From NCBI GenBank assembly GCA_964561025.1, contig CAZLNM010000057.1, positions 1-31,254 on the forward strand: DNA of 31,254 bases, in the 5' to 3' direction. The translations under genes were made by a program, and so were the position numbers. Below the pieces are notes generated by a model that did not search any database, was not told where the DNA came from, and was given only the letters and a program-made list of their open reading frames with translations. This DNA comes from JAAZNF01 sp964561025 (lineage in GTDB: Bacteria; Myxococcota; B64-G9). Shown here one piece after another: positions 24,409-31,254 of this stretch (within the stretch, counting starts at the first letter, position 1; each line of letters opens with the position of its first letter).

Positions 24409-25683
24409 ATGAGACGCTGGCAGGTTGGCATGGCGGTGCTTGTTTTCGCGTTCCTGGGTCCGGTGGCGGCCCGTGGCGCCGAGTTCACCGATGTCATCGA
24501 CGCGGCTGACAAGAACGATCCGTTCGACCTCAACGTGGACATCGGCTTCCACTCCACCTTGCAGCGGGCCAAGATCACCCACGAGTGGATGTACCTGTGG
24601 AGCAACCCGCAGTTCGCGAATCGCCCGGACTTCGACGAGCTGCGCTTCCAGCGCCAGATCTACGCCATGGACTACACCATCGAGATCGGCCTGTACCACG
24701 ACCTCGAGCTGTACGTGAACCTGCCCTGGGTGATCCACGACAAGAAGAACATCGGCTACGCCAAGAACGTGGGGCCCGGCAACTCGACGCTCTTCAACCA
24801 GGATCCCACCCAGATGCCGGGATGCTTCCCGTCCTGCCCGGGCAACGCCCTGGCGGTGGACCCGCAGACGAACCCCTCGGCCAAGCGCTCGGGCATCGGC
24901 GACATGACCGTGGGCGTGAAATGGGCGCCGTTCAACGAGGAGCGCGACGACACCAAGAGCGTGTGGGTGTTCGGGTTCGAGTACATGATCCCCTCGGGCA
25001 CGCTGGCGCAGCCGTCCGAGGTCGCCGGCGGCAGCAGCGGCCACGTGGGCATGGGCCATCACGTGCTCACGCCGTTCTTCCGCTTCTCGCACCGCATGAA
25101 GGCGCTGGACCCCTACGTGGGGCTCCAGGGCAGCATCCCCATCCAGGGCCGCGAGGCGAAGAACGCCGGCTTCAGCATGCCCTACCACGGCGGCTTCATC
25201 GCCGGCATGGAGATCATCCCCTGGGAGAACAAGAAGAAGAACCAGAAGTTCGCCATCGACCTGTCGCTCAACGCCGAGTTCTTCGGCGAGGTGGAGAGCA
25301 AGGGCAAGGACTCCGCGCGCGGCACGGTGTCGGAGCTCTCGGACTTTTTGGTGGCCCGCGACTCGACCGGCCAGGCGACCGTGAACAGCCGCCAGCTCCA
25401 GGCGGTCGGCGAGTACACCCAGTTCGGGCTCCACCTGGGCTTCGTGTTCCGCATGGCCGAGTTCGCCCGCTTCCGTTTCGGGGTGAGCCTGGCCCACAAC
25501 ACCGAGCACTTCATCACCGGCGCCGACTACTGCCAGGACAAGACCGGCGAGGGCGATTGCAGCCAACCCTCGGACATTCCCAACAACTACCGCATGGGTA
25601 TCTACGACGACCCCGGCCGCCGCATCCGGGTGGAGGAGACCACCATCTTCACCTACTGGCTGACCGGCATGCTGACCTTCTGA
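24409..25683 (+). CDS. Predicted outer-membrane beta-barrel protein (424 aa)
   Basis: ATG 24409 follows GGAGG (24398-24402) at 6-base spacing. It starts a signal peptide (MRRWQVGMAVLVFAFLGPVAARGA) without a lipobox. The mature part is rich in alternating aromatic/polar beta strands (LDPYVGLQGSIPIQG, HVLTPFFRFSHRM, FAIDLSLNAEFFGEV, FGLHLGFVFRMAEFARFRFGV), and it ends in a strand finishing with Phe (TYWLTGMLTF), as outer-membrane barrels do. Two Cys pairs lie in presumed loops (GCFPSCPG and DYCQDKTGEGDC). No precise family is recognised; similar proteins are often annotated as transporters in Myxococcota. It lies 63 bases downstream of the response regulator and may be co-transcribed or be its target. 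Confidence 0.75.
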   Translation: MRRWQVGMAVLVFAFLGPVAARGAEFTDVIDAADKNDPFDLNVDIGFHSTLQRAKITHEWMYLWSNPQFANRPDFDELRFQRQIYAMDYTIEIGLYHDLELYVNLPWVIHDKKNIGYAKNVGPGNSTLFNQDPTQMPGCFPSCPGNALAVDPQTNPSAKRSGIGDMTVGVKWAPFNEERDDTKSVWVFGFEYMIPSGTLAQPSEVAGGSSGHVGMGHHVLTPFFRFSHRMKALDPYVGLQGSIPIQGREAKNAGFSMPYHGGFIAGMEIIPWENKKKNQKFAIDLSLNAEFFGEVESKGKDSARGTVSELSDFLVARDSTGQATVNSRQLQAVGEYTQFGLHLGFVFRMAEFARFRFGVSLAHNTEHFITGADYCQDKTGEGDCSQPSDIPNNYRMGIYDDPGRRIRVEETTIFTYWLTGMLTF

Positions 25684-25814
25684 CGCCCGCCGGCCCTACG
25701 AAAAGACGCAGGCCGAGAAGCTCGTCAGGCAGACCTCATCCCCGCTCGCCCTTGACCGCGATAGGGTTGCGGCTGAAATCGCTGAAGGATTTCTTGTTCT
25801 TGAAGGCTTTTTTC

Positions 25815-25843
25815 GGTTTTTCTTTATTCGCAGGTTTTTCCGG
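25815..25843. repeat. Degraded A module
   Basis: GGTTTTTCTTTATTCGCAGGTTTTTCCGG resembles the inverted A modules at 5877 and 19745, but is more diverged. It lies in the 194-base convergent spacer between the barrel protein and the CoA-transferase gene, which otherwise shows no gene and no clear terminator. On the minus strand one frame reads as a Lys/Glu/Pro-rich peptide with no start codon. Confidence 0.4.
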
Positions 25844-25877
25844 ATTCTTCGCCTGATTCCCTTCGCCAGGCCGGATC

Positions 25878-28211
25878 TCACAAGCTGCCGGAGCGCCAGG
25901 CGTAGTATCCCCAGCGGATCAGGTCGAGCAGCCACAGCGGGTAGGGCTTGGGCGCGGGGTAGGGGACCTCGGTCGCGGCGCCATTTTCGCCGAGGGCCTC
26001 CAGGATCTGCCGGCCTTGCTGCCCCACCATGGGCGGCGGCCGGACCTCGACGCAAGGCGTGTGTTGGAGCTGCATGGGAAACCGCAGAAAGAGCAGGGGG
26101 CGCTCGATCCCCGGGTAGGCCCGGCGGCAGGCGAGCGGGAGCGGCCCCGTGCGCGGTTCCCGGTGGGTGAGCCGCCGCGTGTCCAGCAAGGGGACGACCC
26201 CCACGCGATCGGCAAGCGTCTCCTGGCGTAGCCGGTTTCTGAGGGAAGATACGCTCAGGAGCGCGAAGCGCACCCGGGCCGCCGGGCCGTCGAGACGAGC
26301 CTTTCGCAGAAAGCGTCGGAGATCTTCCTCGGGGCCGGCCAGGCACACGGCGCCGTCACGGGTGAGCGCGAGGCGCGAGGTGATGGCGCCCGCGTTGTCG
26401 CCGGTGGCGAGGGTTGTGGCCTGGAACATCACCGCGGCCGAGGTCATGTGGGTGGAGGTGTCGCATCCGGAGCCGTCACGCTGCCTGCGCAGCAGGCCGG
26501 CCAGCGCGGCCAGGGAGCCGAGCAAGCCCGAGCCGATGTCGATCACCGGCGCGGGATACAGGCGCGGCCGACCCTGCCCGTACAGCACCTGCATGCCGGT
26601 GACCGCCTGGATCACCTGCTCGAAGCCGGGCTTCTTCTGCCAGGGGCCGTGGTGACCGTAGGCGTTGAGGTGGATGTTCACCAGGTTCGGGAGCCGCCGG
26701 CGCAGGTCCGCCGGGTGGATGCCTACCGCCCGGGCCACGTCCAGGCTGCGGAAGTTCTGGACCAAGACGTCTGGACGAACGGTCTCGAACAGGCGTTCCA
26801 GGCGGCGCTTGCCCTCCGCGCTCGTGAGGTCGAGCGCCAGCGAGCGCTTGCCCGCGTTGAAGACCAGGTGGAACGACAGCGCCCAGTCGAGCTGCTCCGG
26901 GCTCTGGACGATGGTCACCTCGGCGCCGAGCTCGGCCAGCATGCGCCCGGCGCACGGGCCGGCGATGACGCGGGACATGTCGAGCACGCGCAGGCCCGAG
27001 AGCGGCGGGGCCTCGGGCGCCGGGTCCGCCGGGTTCCCGGCCGCTGGCAAGGCAAGACGCGGTGTGCCCCAACGCCGGGCGATCTCGCGTGCATCCCGGG
27101 CGAGCCGGCGCGGGGCGGCCCTCCACTCGATGCCGTCGACGGCGAGCGCCGGGCCCGGGCACAAGACCTGCCCGAATTCGGGGTCCTCGACGCGGCAGGC
27201 ATCGGACATGCCCGCGCGCTCCGCCTCGGCCAGCCACTCGGGCGTCGTGCGCACCATGACGCAGCACAGCTCCTCGCCGAGCAGGGCCTCCCAGTGCGCG
27301 GCCGGGCGCAAACGGAAGATGGCCCGGAAGCGCTCCCGGATGGCGCGGGCCTCGGGCACGCTCTTCACCTGGCTGGGATCTCTGAGCGTTTCGGGAGAGA
27401 GGACCCGCCGCAGCGCCTGCGCCTGGTCGGCAAAACCGCTCTGTTCCAGGATGCGCAGCATGCGGGCGGCGTGGTTGGGCAGGGTGATGTGCAGGTAGAT
27501 GAACCGCCCATCGGCGCACGCGAAGCTCCCCATGAAAGGGGTGGCCGCCATCTTGAGCGGCAGAAAGGCCCGGGGCACGCCGGTGCGGATGAGGAAGGTG
27601 AGCACTTGGGAGAAAAGGCCGCTGTCCGAGCGGCGCACCAGCACATCCTGGCCGCGGCCGGTGCGGGCGCGGGTGTAGAGCGCCGCCAGCAGCGCGTTGG
27701 CGCCGAACAATCCCGCCATCACCGAGGCGATGGGGATGTCGTGGAGCACCGCGCGGCCCAGCGGCTTCTGGAACACGCCGCCGGCGCAGTTCACCAGGCT
27801 CTCCCACTGCGGGGTGTCTTCGGCCCGGTCCTCCGGCCCGAAGGCGGGAAGATCGAGGTGGATGAGCCCCGGGTTCTTCGCCCGCCGCTGCGCGGCGAAG
27901 TCACAAGGCCCCAGCGCGAGCGCGGTCCCGTTGCCGATCACGGCATCAGCCCGTCCCGAAAGCTCCAGCAGCGAATCCCGGAGGGCGGCGGGCTCCGTGG
28001 CCTCGAGGTCGGTCTGGCCGCGGCCCAGGATGGCGCGCAGCTTGTCCGAACCCAGCCAGCGGGAGCGGCCCCAGCGCACCACGTCGGCGCCGAGGTCCGC
28101 AAGCAGCATGCCCACCAGACAGCCGGCGAGATCGGGTTCGAGCAGCAGCACCCGCAGCTCGGCCAGCACCGGCGCGGACGGGTTTGTGGTAGGGGCGGGT
28201 GGGGTGGTCAT
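25878..28211 (-). CDS. Tandem two-domain CaiB/BaiF (family III) CoA-transferase-like protein (777 aa)
   Basis: Two family III CoA-transferase units are joined in one chain. Unit 1 spans about residues 14-350 (VLLLEPDLAGCLVGMLLADLGADVV, GVFQKPLGRAV, IASVMAGLFGANALLAALYTR). Unit 2 starts at about 405 (LSGLRVLDMSRVIAGPCAG, FNAGKRSLALDL, NAYGHHGPWQKKPGFEQV, PVIDIGSGLLGSLAALAGLLRR). In this family a catalytic Asp forms the acyl-enzyme. Aligning the two units puts Asp558 of unit 2 opposite Ser163 of unit 1, so only the second unit seems able to act. ATG 28211 overlaps the preceding stop. Fused tandem members are known, but the substrate cannot be read here. The substrate may be linked to the exporter in the same operon. 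Confidence 0.85.
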   Translation of the reverse strand: MTTPPAPTTNPSAPVLAELRVLLLEPDLAGCLVGMLLADLGADVVRWGRSRWLGSDKLRAILGRGQTDLEATEPAALRDSLLELSGRADAVIGNGTALALGPCDFAAQRRAKNPGLIHLDLPAFGPEDRAEDTPQWESLVNCAGGVFQKPLGRAVLHDIPIASVMAGLFGANALLAALYTRARTGRGQDVLVRRSDSGLFSQVLTFLIRTGVPRAFLPLKMAATPFMGSFACADGRFIYLHITLPNHAARMLRILEQSGFADQAQALRRVLSPETLRDPSQVKSVPEARAIRERFRAIFRLRPAAHWEALLGEELCCVMVRTTPEWLAEAERAGMSDACRVEDPEFGQVLCPGPALAVDGIEWRAAPRRLARDAREIARRWGTPRLALPAAGNPADPAPEAPPLSGLRVLDMSRVIAGPCAGRMLAELGAEVTIVQSPEQLDWALSFHLVFNAGKRSLALDLTSAEGKRRLERLFETVRPDVLVQNFRSLDVARAVGIHPADLRRRLPNLVNIHLNAYGHHGPWQKKPGFEQVIQAVTGMQVLYGQGRPRLYPAPVIDIGSGLLGSLAALAGLLRRQRDGSGCDTSTHMTSAAVMFQATTLATGDNAGAITSRLALTRDGAVCLAGPEEDLRRFLRKARLDGPAARVRFALLSVSSLRNRLRQETLADRVGVVPLLDTRRLTHREPRTGPLPLACRRAYPGIERPLLFLRFPMQLQHTPCVEVRPPPMVGQQGRQILEALGENGAATEVPYPAPKPYPLWLLDLIRWGYYAWRSGSL

Positions 28212-29476
28212 CGGGCTCTCTTGGGTTGGGCATCCTTCGCCACGGGCCGCGAGGAGGCGTCGGGTGCCGATAGAAAGATGGGGTTCGACAGGACGAAGGT
28301 GGCGTCGATGTTTCCAAATGGAATCCGCGGGGCGCGCAGGGTGGCTTCGATCCTGTAGGCGCCGGGTTTTTCCACGCGGAACTCGAGCCGGCCGCCGGTC
28401 GCCCGGGCCACCTCCAGGCCGTCCAGCAACAGGCGCAAGACAAGCCCCGGTGCCTCGGCGGGCAGGTTCAGATCGGCGACCAGCACAAGCCCCGGCTCCA
28501 GGAGCAGCGAGTCCCCCATCAGGCCCGCCAGCGTTCCGTCCTTTCTGGCGGCGAAGAAACGGAATCCGCTGGCGTCGCCAAGGAACGGCATGGCGCAGTA
28601 GTGGCGCCCCGCGCGTAGCACGTCGGCGATCTCTCTCGGGTACCACGGCCCCTGGGAGTCGGGGACCAGGACGTAGCTGGCCAGCGCCGGCCAGGCCGCC
28701 GCGCCGCCCTCGTCGGTCCCCGCGCCGCAGAACAGCAGCGCGTGGCGATGGCGGTTGAGATCGTCCAGGCGGGCCAGCGTTTCGACCGGCCGGCGGGCCG
28801 CGGCCAGGTGCCGGTACGGAAGACGCATCAGGCCAGCGAGCCCCGTGCAGAACGCATCCCACGCCGAGTCGGCCGGCGGCAGGCGCGCCAGGTCGAGCAG
28901 CAAGACGCCATCGAATGATTGCCTCTCGCGTTCACGCCAGGCGGTGGTCGTCTCCCCGAGCGCATCCAGAACCACCACGCCGCCGGCGCCGCGGATGTCC
29001 TCCAGGCGGCGGCCCGACAGCAGGGGCAGGGGGTCCGTTCCTCCGAACAGGAGATACCGGCCGTCACCGCCCTGGCGCAGCGACGCGGCCACCAACGGGA
29101 ACGGCGCCTCGTTCACCAGGTCCGCGGGTCTGGCGGGGTCGGCGTCGGCGGCGACCACCCACTGGTACCCCTGGCGGAAGGCCTCCTCCACGCCCTGCCG
29201 CCCGGTGAAGCGGCCGCCCTCGTCGGAGACACGCAGGAAGAACAGGCCCTTGAGCGCGCGGTAGCCGTCGGCCGGTGGACGGGCGTTGCCTGCGACGAGG
29301 GGCCAGGAAATCAGACACAGGCGTAAAAGACACACCGCCACCAGCGCACCGGCCAGGATCGCCACCCAGAAGAACGGCCGCTGCCAGCGCTTGGGCGGCC
29401 TCTTGACCTTGATCTCGGCCTGGAGCGACTCGTCCAGCGGCGCCATGGGGCGCACCTTGCGGGGGTCGCGCGTCAT
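28208..29476 (-). CDS. Membrane-anchored PHP-like protein lacking metal ligands (422 aa)
   Basis: A single membrane helix near residues 36-58 follows a basic N-terminus (VKRPPKRW), so the rest is probably periplasmic. The segment from about 76 on (KGLFFLRVSDEGGRFTGRQG, then EEAFRQGYQWVVAADAD) matches the start of PHP-family phosphoesterases, which normally read G-x-x-H-x-H and then D-H. Here the two His are Phe80 and Arg82, and the DH pair is Asp111-Ala112. The C-terminal part (about 280-400: IADVLRAGRHYCAMPF, MGDSLLLEPG, DGLEVARATGG, VEKPGAYRIEATL) matches the extra domain seen after many PHP domains. It therefore looks like a degenerate, probably non-catalytic member. Starts and stops overlap both neighbours (ATGA on each side), so all three proteins are made as one set. 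Confidence 0.7.
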   Translation of the reverse strand: MTRDPRKVRPMAPLDESLQAEIKVKRPPKRWQRPFFWVAILAGALVAVCLLRLCLISWPLVAGNARPPADGYRALKGLFFLRVSDEGGRFTGRQGVEEAFRQGYQWVVAADADPARPADLVNEAPFPLVAASLRQGGDGRYLLFGGTDPLPLLSGRRLEDIRGAGGVVVLDALGETTTAWRERERQSFDGVLLLDLARLPPADSAWDAFCTGLAGLMRLPYRHLAAARRPVETLARLDDLNRHRHALLFCGAGTDEGGAAAWPALASYVLVPDSQGPWYPREIADVLRAGRHYCAMPFLGDASGFRFFAARKDGTLAGLMGDSLLLEPGLVLVADLNLPAEAPGLVLRLLLDGLEVARATGGRLEFRVEKPGAYRIEATLRAPRIPFGNIDATFVLSNPIFLSAPDASSRPVAKDAQPKRAR

Positions 29477-31254
29477 GGTTTCTCTCCGGAAGGCTGTGCC
29501 GGGTCGGCGAACTGCAGGTCGTACAGCTTGCGGTACAAACCGCCGGCCGCGAGGAGCTTCTCGTGCGAGCCCTCCTCGACCACGGTGCCACCCTCCAGCA
29601 CCAGGATGCGGTCTGCCCGGTACACGGTGGACAGCCGGTGGGCGATGACCAGGGTGGTGCGCTCGCGCATCAGCTCCTCCAGGGCCTCCTGCACCTCGCG
29701 CTCGCTCTCGGTGTCCAGGGCCGAGGTGGCCTCGTCCAGGATGAGCAGCGGGGCGTTCTTGAGCAGGGCCCGGGCCACTGCCAGGCGCTGGCGCTCCCCT
29801 CCCGAAAGCAGGATCCCGCCCTCGCCGATGCGCGTGTCGAGCCCTTGCGGCAGCCGCTCCACGAAGAGACGGGCGTTGGCCCGCTCGAGCACCTGCCACA
29901 GCGCCGCGTCCGTGGCCGCGCGCCCGCAGCACACGTTGGCGCGCACCGTGTCGTTGAACAGGATCACCTCCTGGGTGACCATGCCGATCTGGGCGCGCAA
30001 CGACGACAGGGTGAACTCGCGGATGTCGCGTCCGTCCAGGCGGATGGCGCCCGCGCTCACGTCGTAGAAACGCGGGAAGTTGGTCACCAGCGTCGATTTC
30101 CCCGCGCCGCTCGGCCCGACCAGCGCGACCCGCTCGCCGCGCCGGGCGCACAGGCTCACCCCGCGCAGCACCTCTTCTTCCTGGTAGCCGAAGCGGACGT
30201 TCTCGAAGCGAAGCTCCTCTTGGAACGGCGGGGCCGCGATGGCGCCGGGGCGTTCGGTGACGGGGCTCGGGCTGTCGAGCAGGGCGTACACCCGCTCGGC
30301 GGCGGCCACCCCGGCGGCGGTCACGTCGCCCATGCGCCCCAGGCTCTTGATGGGGTTGTAGAGCAGCAGCACCGCGGCGAAGAACGAGATGAAGTGCCCC
30401 GGATCCAGCGTGCCGGTGGAGACCCGCACCCCGGCGTAGCCGATGGTCGCCGCCAGGCCCGCGGCGCCGAGGAACTCCATCACCGGCGATTGCAGCGCGC
30501 GCACCGCGAATGAGCGCCGCATGATGCGGAAGTACCCCTCCGCCTCGGCGCCGAAGCGGCGGCGCTCGCTGTCCTCGGCCCCGAACACCTGGATGATGCG
30601 CATGCCGCGGATGGCCTCCTGGAGCCGATCGGCGATGCGGCCCAGGCTGTTCTGGCCGTCGAGGGAGACGTGTTTCAAGCGCTTTCCGAAGGCCACGATG
30701 GGGACCACCGCCACCGGCATGACCACGAAGGCGATGAGCGAAAGCTTCCAGTCCAGCAAGAAGGCGGTGACCGCCAGGGCCAGGATCTCCAGCGTGTCGC
30801 GCAGGTAGGAGGCCACCGCGAAGGTCACCGCTTGCTCGATGGCGTACACGTCGTTGGTGAAGCGGCTCACGATCTGCCCGGTGGGCGTTCGGTGGTAGAA
30901 GGCCGGGCTGAGTCCGGTGATGCGCAGGAACATGCGGTTGCGCAGGTCCCGGATCACCCGCTGGCCCACCATGCCCATGAGGTAGAATTGCCCGAAGTAG
31001 CTGATGCCCTTCACGGCGGCTACGATGAGGATGAACAGCGGCAGCCACAGGAGCATCCGCTCGCGGTCCATGGCGGCCGAATCGAGACCCGGCACCAGCG
31101 ACAGAATTTCGGCGCCGCCCTCGCCGCCACGGGTGATCAGGAACTTGAGCAGCGGCCCCACCATCCAGGCGTACACCGCGGTGGTCCCGGCCAGCAGCAC
31201 CATGCACAGCAGGGCGCCGGCGAGGCCGCCGAGGTAGGGGCGCACCGTCCCGAG
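29473..31254 (-). CDS. MsbA-like ABC exporter, 5' end outside window (at least 590 aa)
   Basis: This is a half-transporter with a fused membrane domain and ATPase, of the lipid/multidrug exporter type. Six membrane helices precede the nucleotide-binding domain, which has Walker A GPSGAGKST, signature LSGGERQRLAVARAL, Walker B LLILDEATSALD and the H-loop IAHRLSTV. GQIVSRFTNDV and the RLQEAIRGMRIIQVF coupling region match MsbA-like exporters. GTG 31245 is in frame, but such proteins usually start a little upstream, so I treat the gene as running off the window. It is the first gene of the operon with the PHP-like and CoA-transferase genes. Specific cargo cannot be stated; MsbA is one possibility, but no lipid A genes are visible. 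Confidence 0.9.
   Translation of the reverse strand, partial: LGTVRPYLGGLAGALLCMVLLAGTTAVYAWMVGPLLKFLITRGGEGGAEILSLVPGLDSAAMDRERMLLWLPLFILIVAAVKGISYFGQFYLMGMVGQRVIRDLRNRMFLRITGLSPAFYHRTPTGQIVSRFTNDVYAIEQAVTFAVASYLRDTLEILALAVTAFLLDWKLSLIAFVVMPVAVVPIVAFGKRLKHVSLDGQNSLGRIADRLQEAIRGMRIIQVFGAEDSERRRFGAEAEGYFRIMRRSFAVRALQSPVMEFLGAAGLAATIGYAGVRVSTGTLDPGHFISFFAAVLLLYNPIKSLGRMGDVTAAGVAAAERVYALLDSPSPVTERPGAIAAPPFQEELRFENVRFGYQEEEVLRGVSLCARRGERVALVGPSGAGKSTLVTNFPRFYDVSAGAIRLDGRDIREFTLSSLRAQIGMVTQEVILFNDTVRANVCCGRAATDAALWQVLERANARLFVERLPQGLDTRIGEGGILLSGGERQRLAVARALLKNAPLLILDEATSALDTESEREVQEALEELMRERTTLVIAHRLSTVYRADRILVLEGGTVVEEGSHEKLLAAGGLYRKLYDLQFADPAQPSGEKP

Overview
This is a GC-rich bacterial chromosome segment of about 31 kb. 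It contains 25 protein-coding genes that I can support, no RNA genes and no CRISPR array. I suggest a Gram-negative bacterium of the Myxococcota/former Deltaproteobacteria type. The reasons are the many small lipoproteins with clear lipoboxes, Cys-rich secreted repeat proteins, an NtrC-type sigma-54 activator, an outer-membrane porin-like protein, and frequent ATGA start/stop coupling. This assignment comes from gene content and style, not from a marker gene.

Layout. (1) Positions 131-2462, plus strand: a Cys-rich lipoprotein with a tandem internal repeat, a 54-codon ORF that exactly fills the gap, and a second Cys-containing lipoprotein. (2) 2573-5539, minus strand: a 988-residue lipoprotein with a Cys-rich N-terminus, a neutral-ceramidase-like domain and a C-terminal beta-rich part. 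(3) 5540-7340: two long intergenic stretches around a zinc-ribbon protein gene. Both are AT-richer and hold copies of a composite palindromic repeat. (4) 7341-9462: a 50-residue lipoprotein, a PhnP-like metallo-beta-lactamase-fold hydrolase and alanine dehydrogenase. (5) 9676-14140: an ECF sigma factor with its ZAS anti-sigma factor, then a metallophosphoesterase, lipB, a HEAT-like lipoprotein and another lipoprotein. (6) 14127-15785, minus: nadB. (7) 15882-19015, plus: lytic transglycosylase, TPR protein, pgsA and a lipoprotein, tightly packed. (8) 19239-19478: a small membrane protein. (9) 19858-20676, minus: an inositol-monophosphatase-family protein. (10) 20804-25683, plus: sensor kinase, sigma-54 response regulator and an outer-membrane beta-barrel protein. 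(11) 25878 to the window edge, minus: three ATGA-coupled genes. These are an MsbA-like ABC exporter, a membrane-anchored PHP-like protein that has lost the metal ligands, and a tandem two-domain CaiB/BaiF-type CoA-transferase.

Most functions are core metabolism (alanine, NAD, lipoate, phosphatidylglycerol) or cell-envelope and signalling functions. The less ordinary items are the dispersed palindromic repeat family, the three-gene exporter/PHP-like/CoA-transferase operon with one apparently dead catalytic half, the lipoprotein-anchored ceramidase-like enzyme, the TPR protein with an unassigned C-terminal domain, and the small ORF at 1735-1899. I did not find a clearly recognisable new defence or mobile system. 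All domain calls are by motif reading, without database searches.
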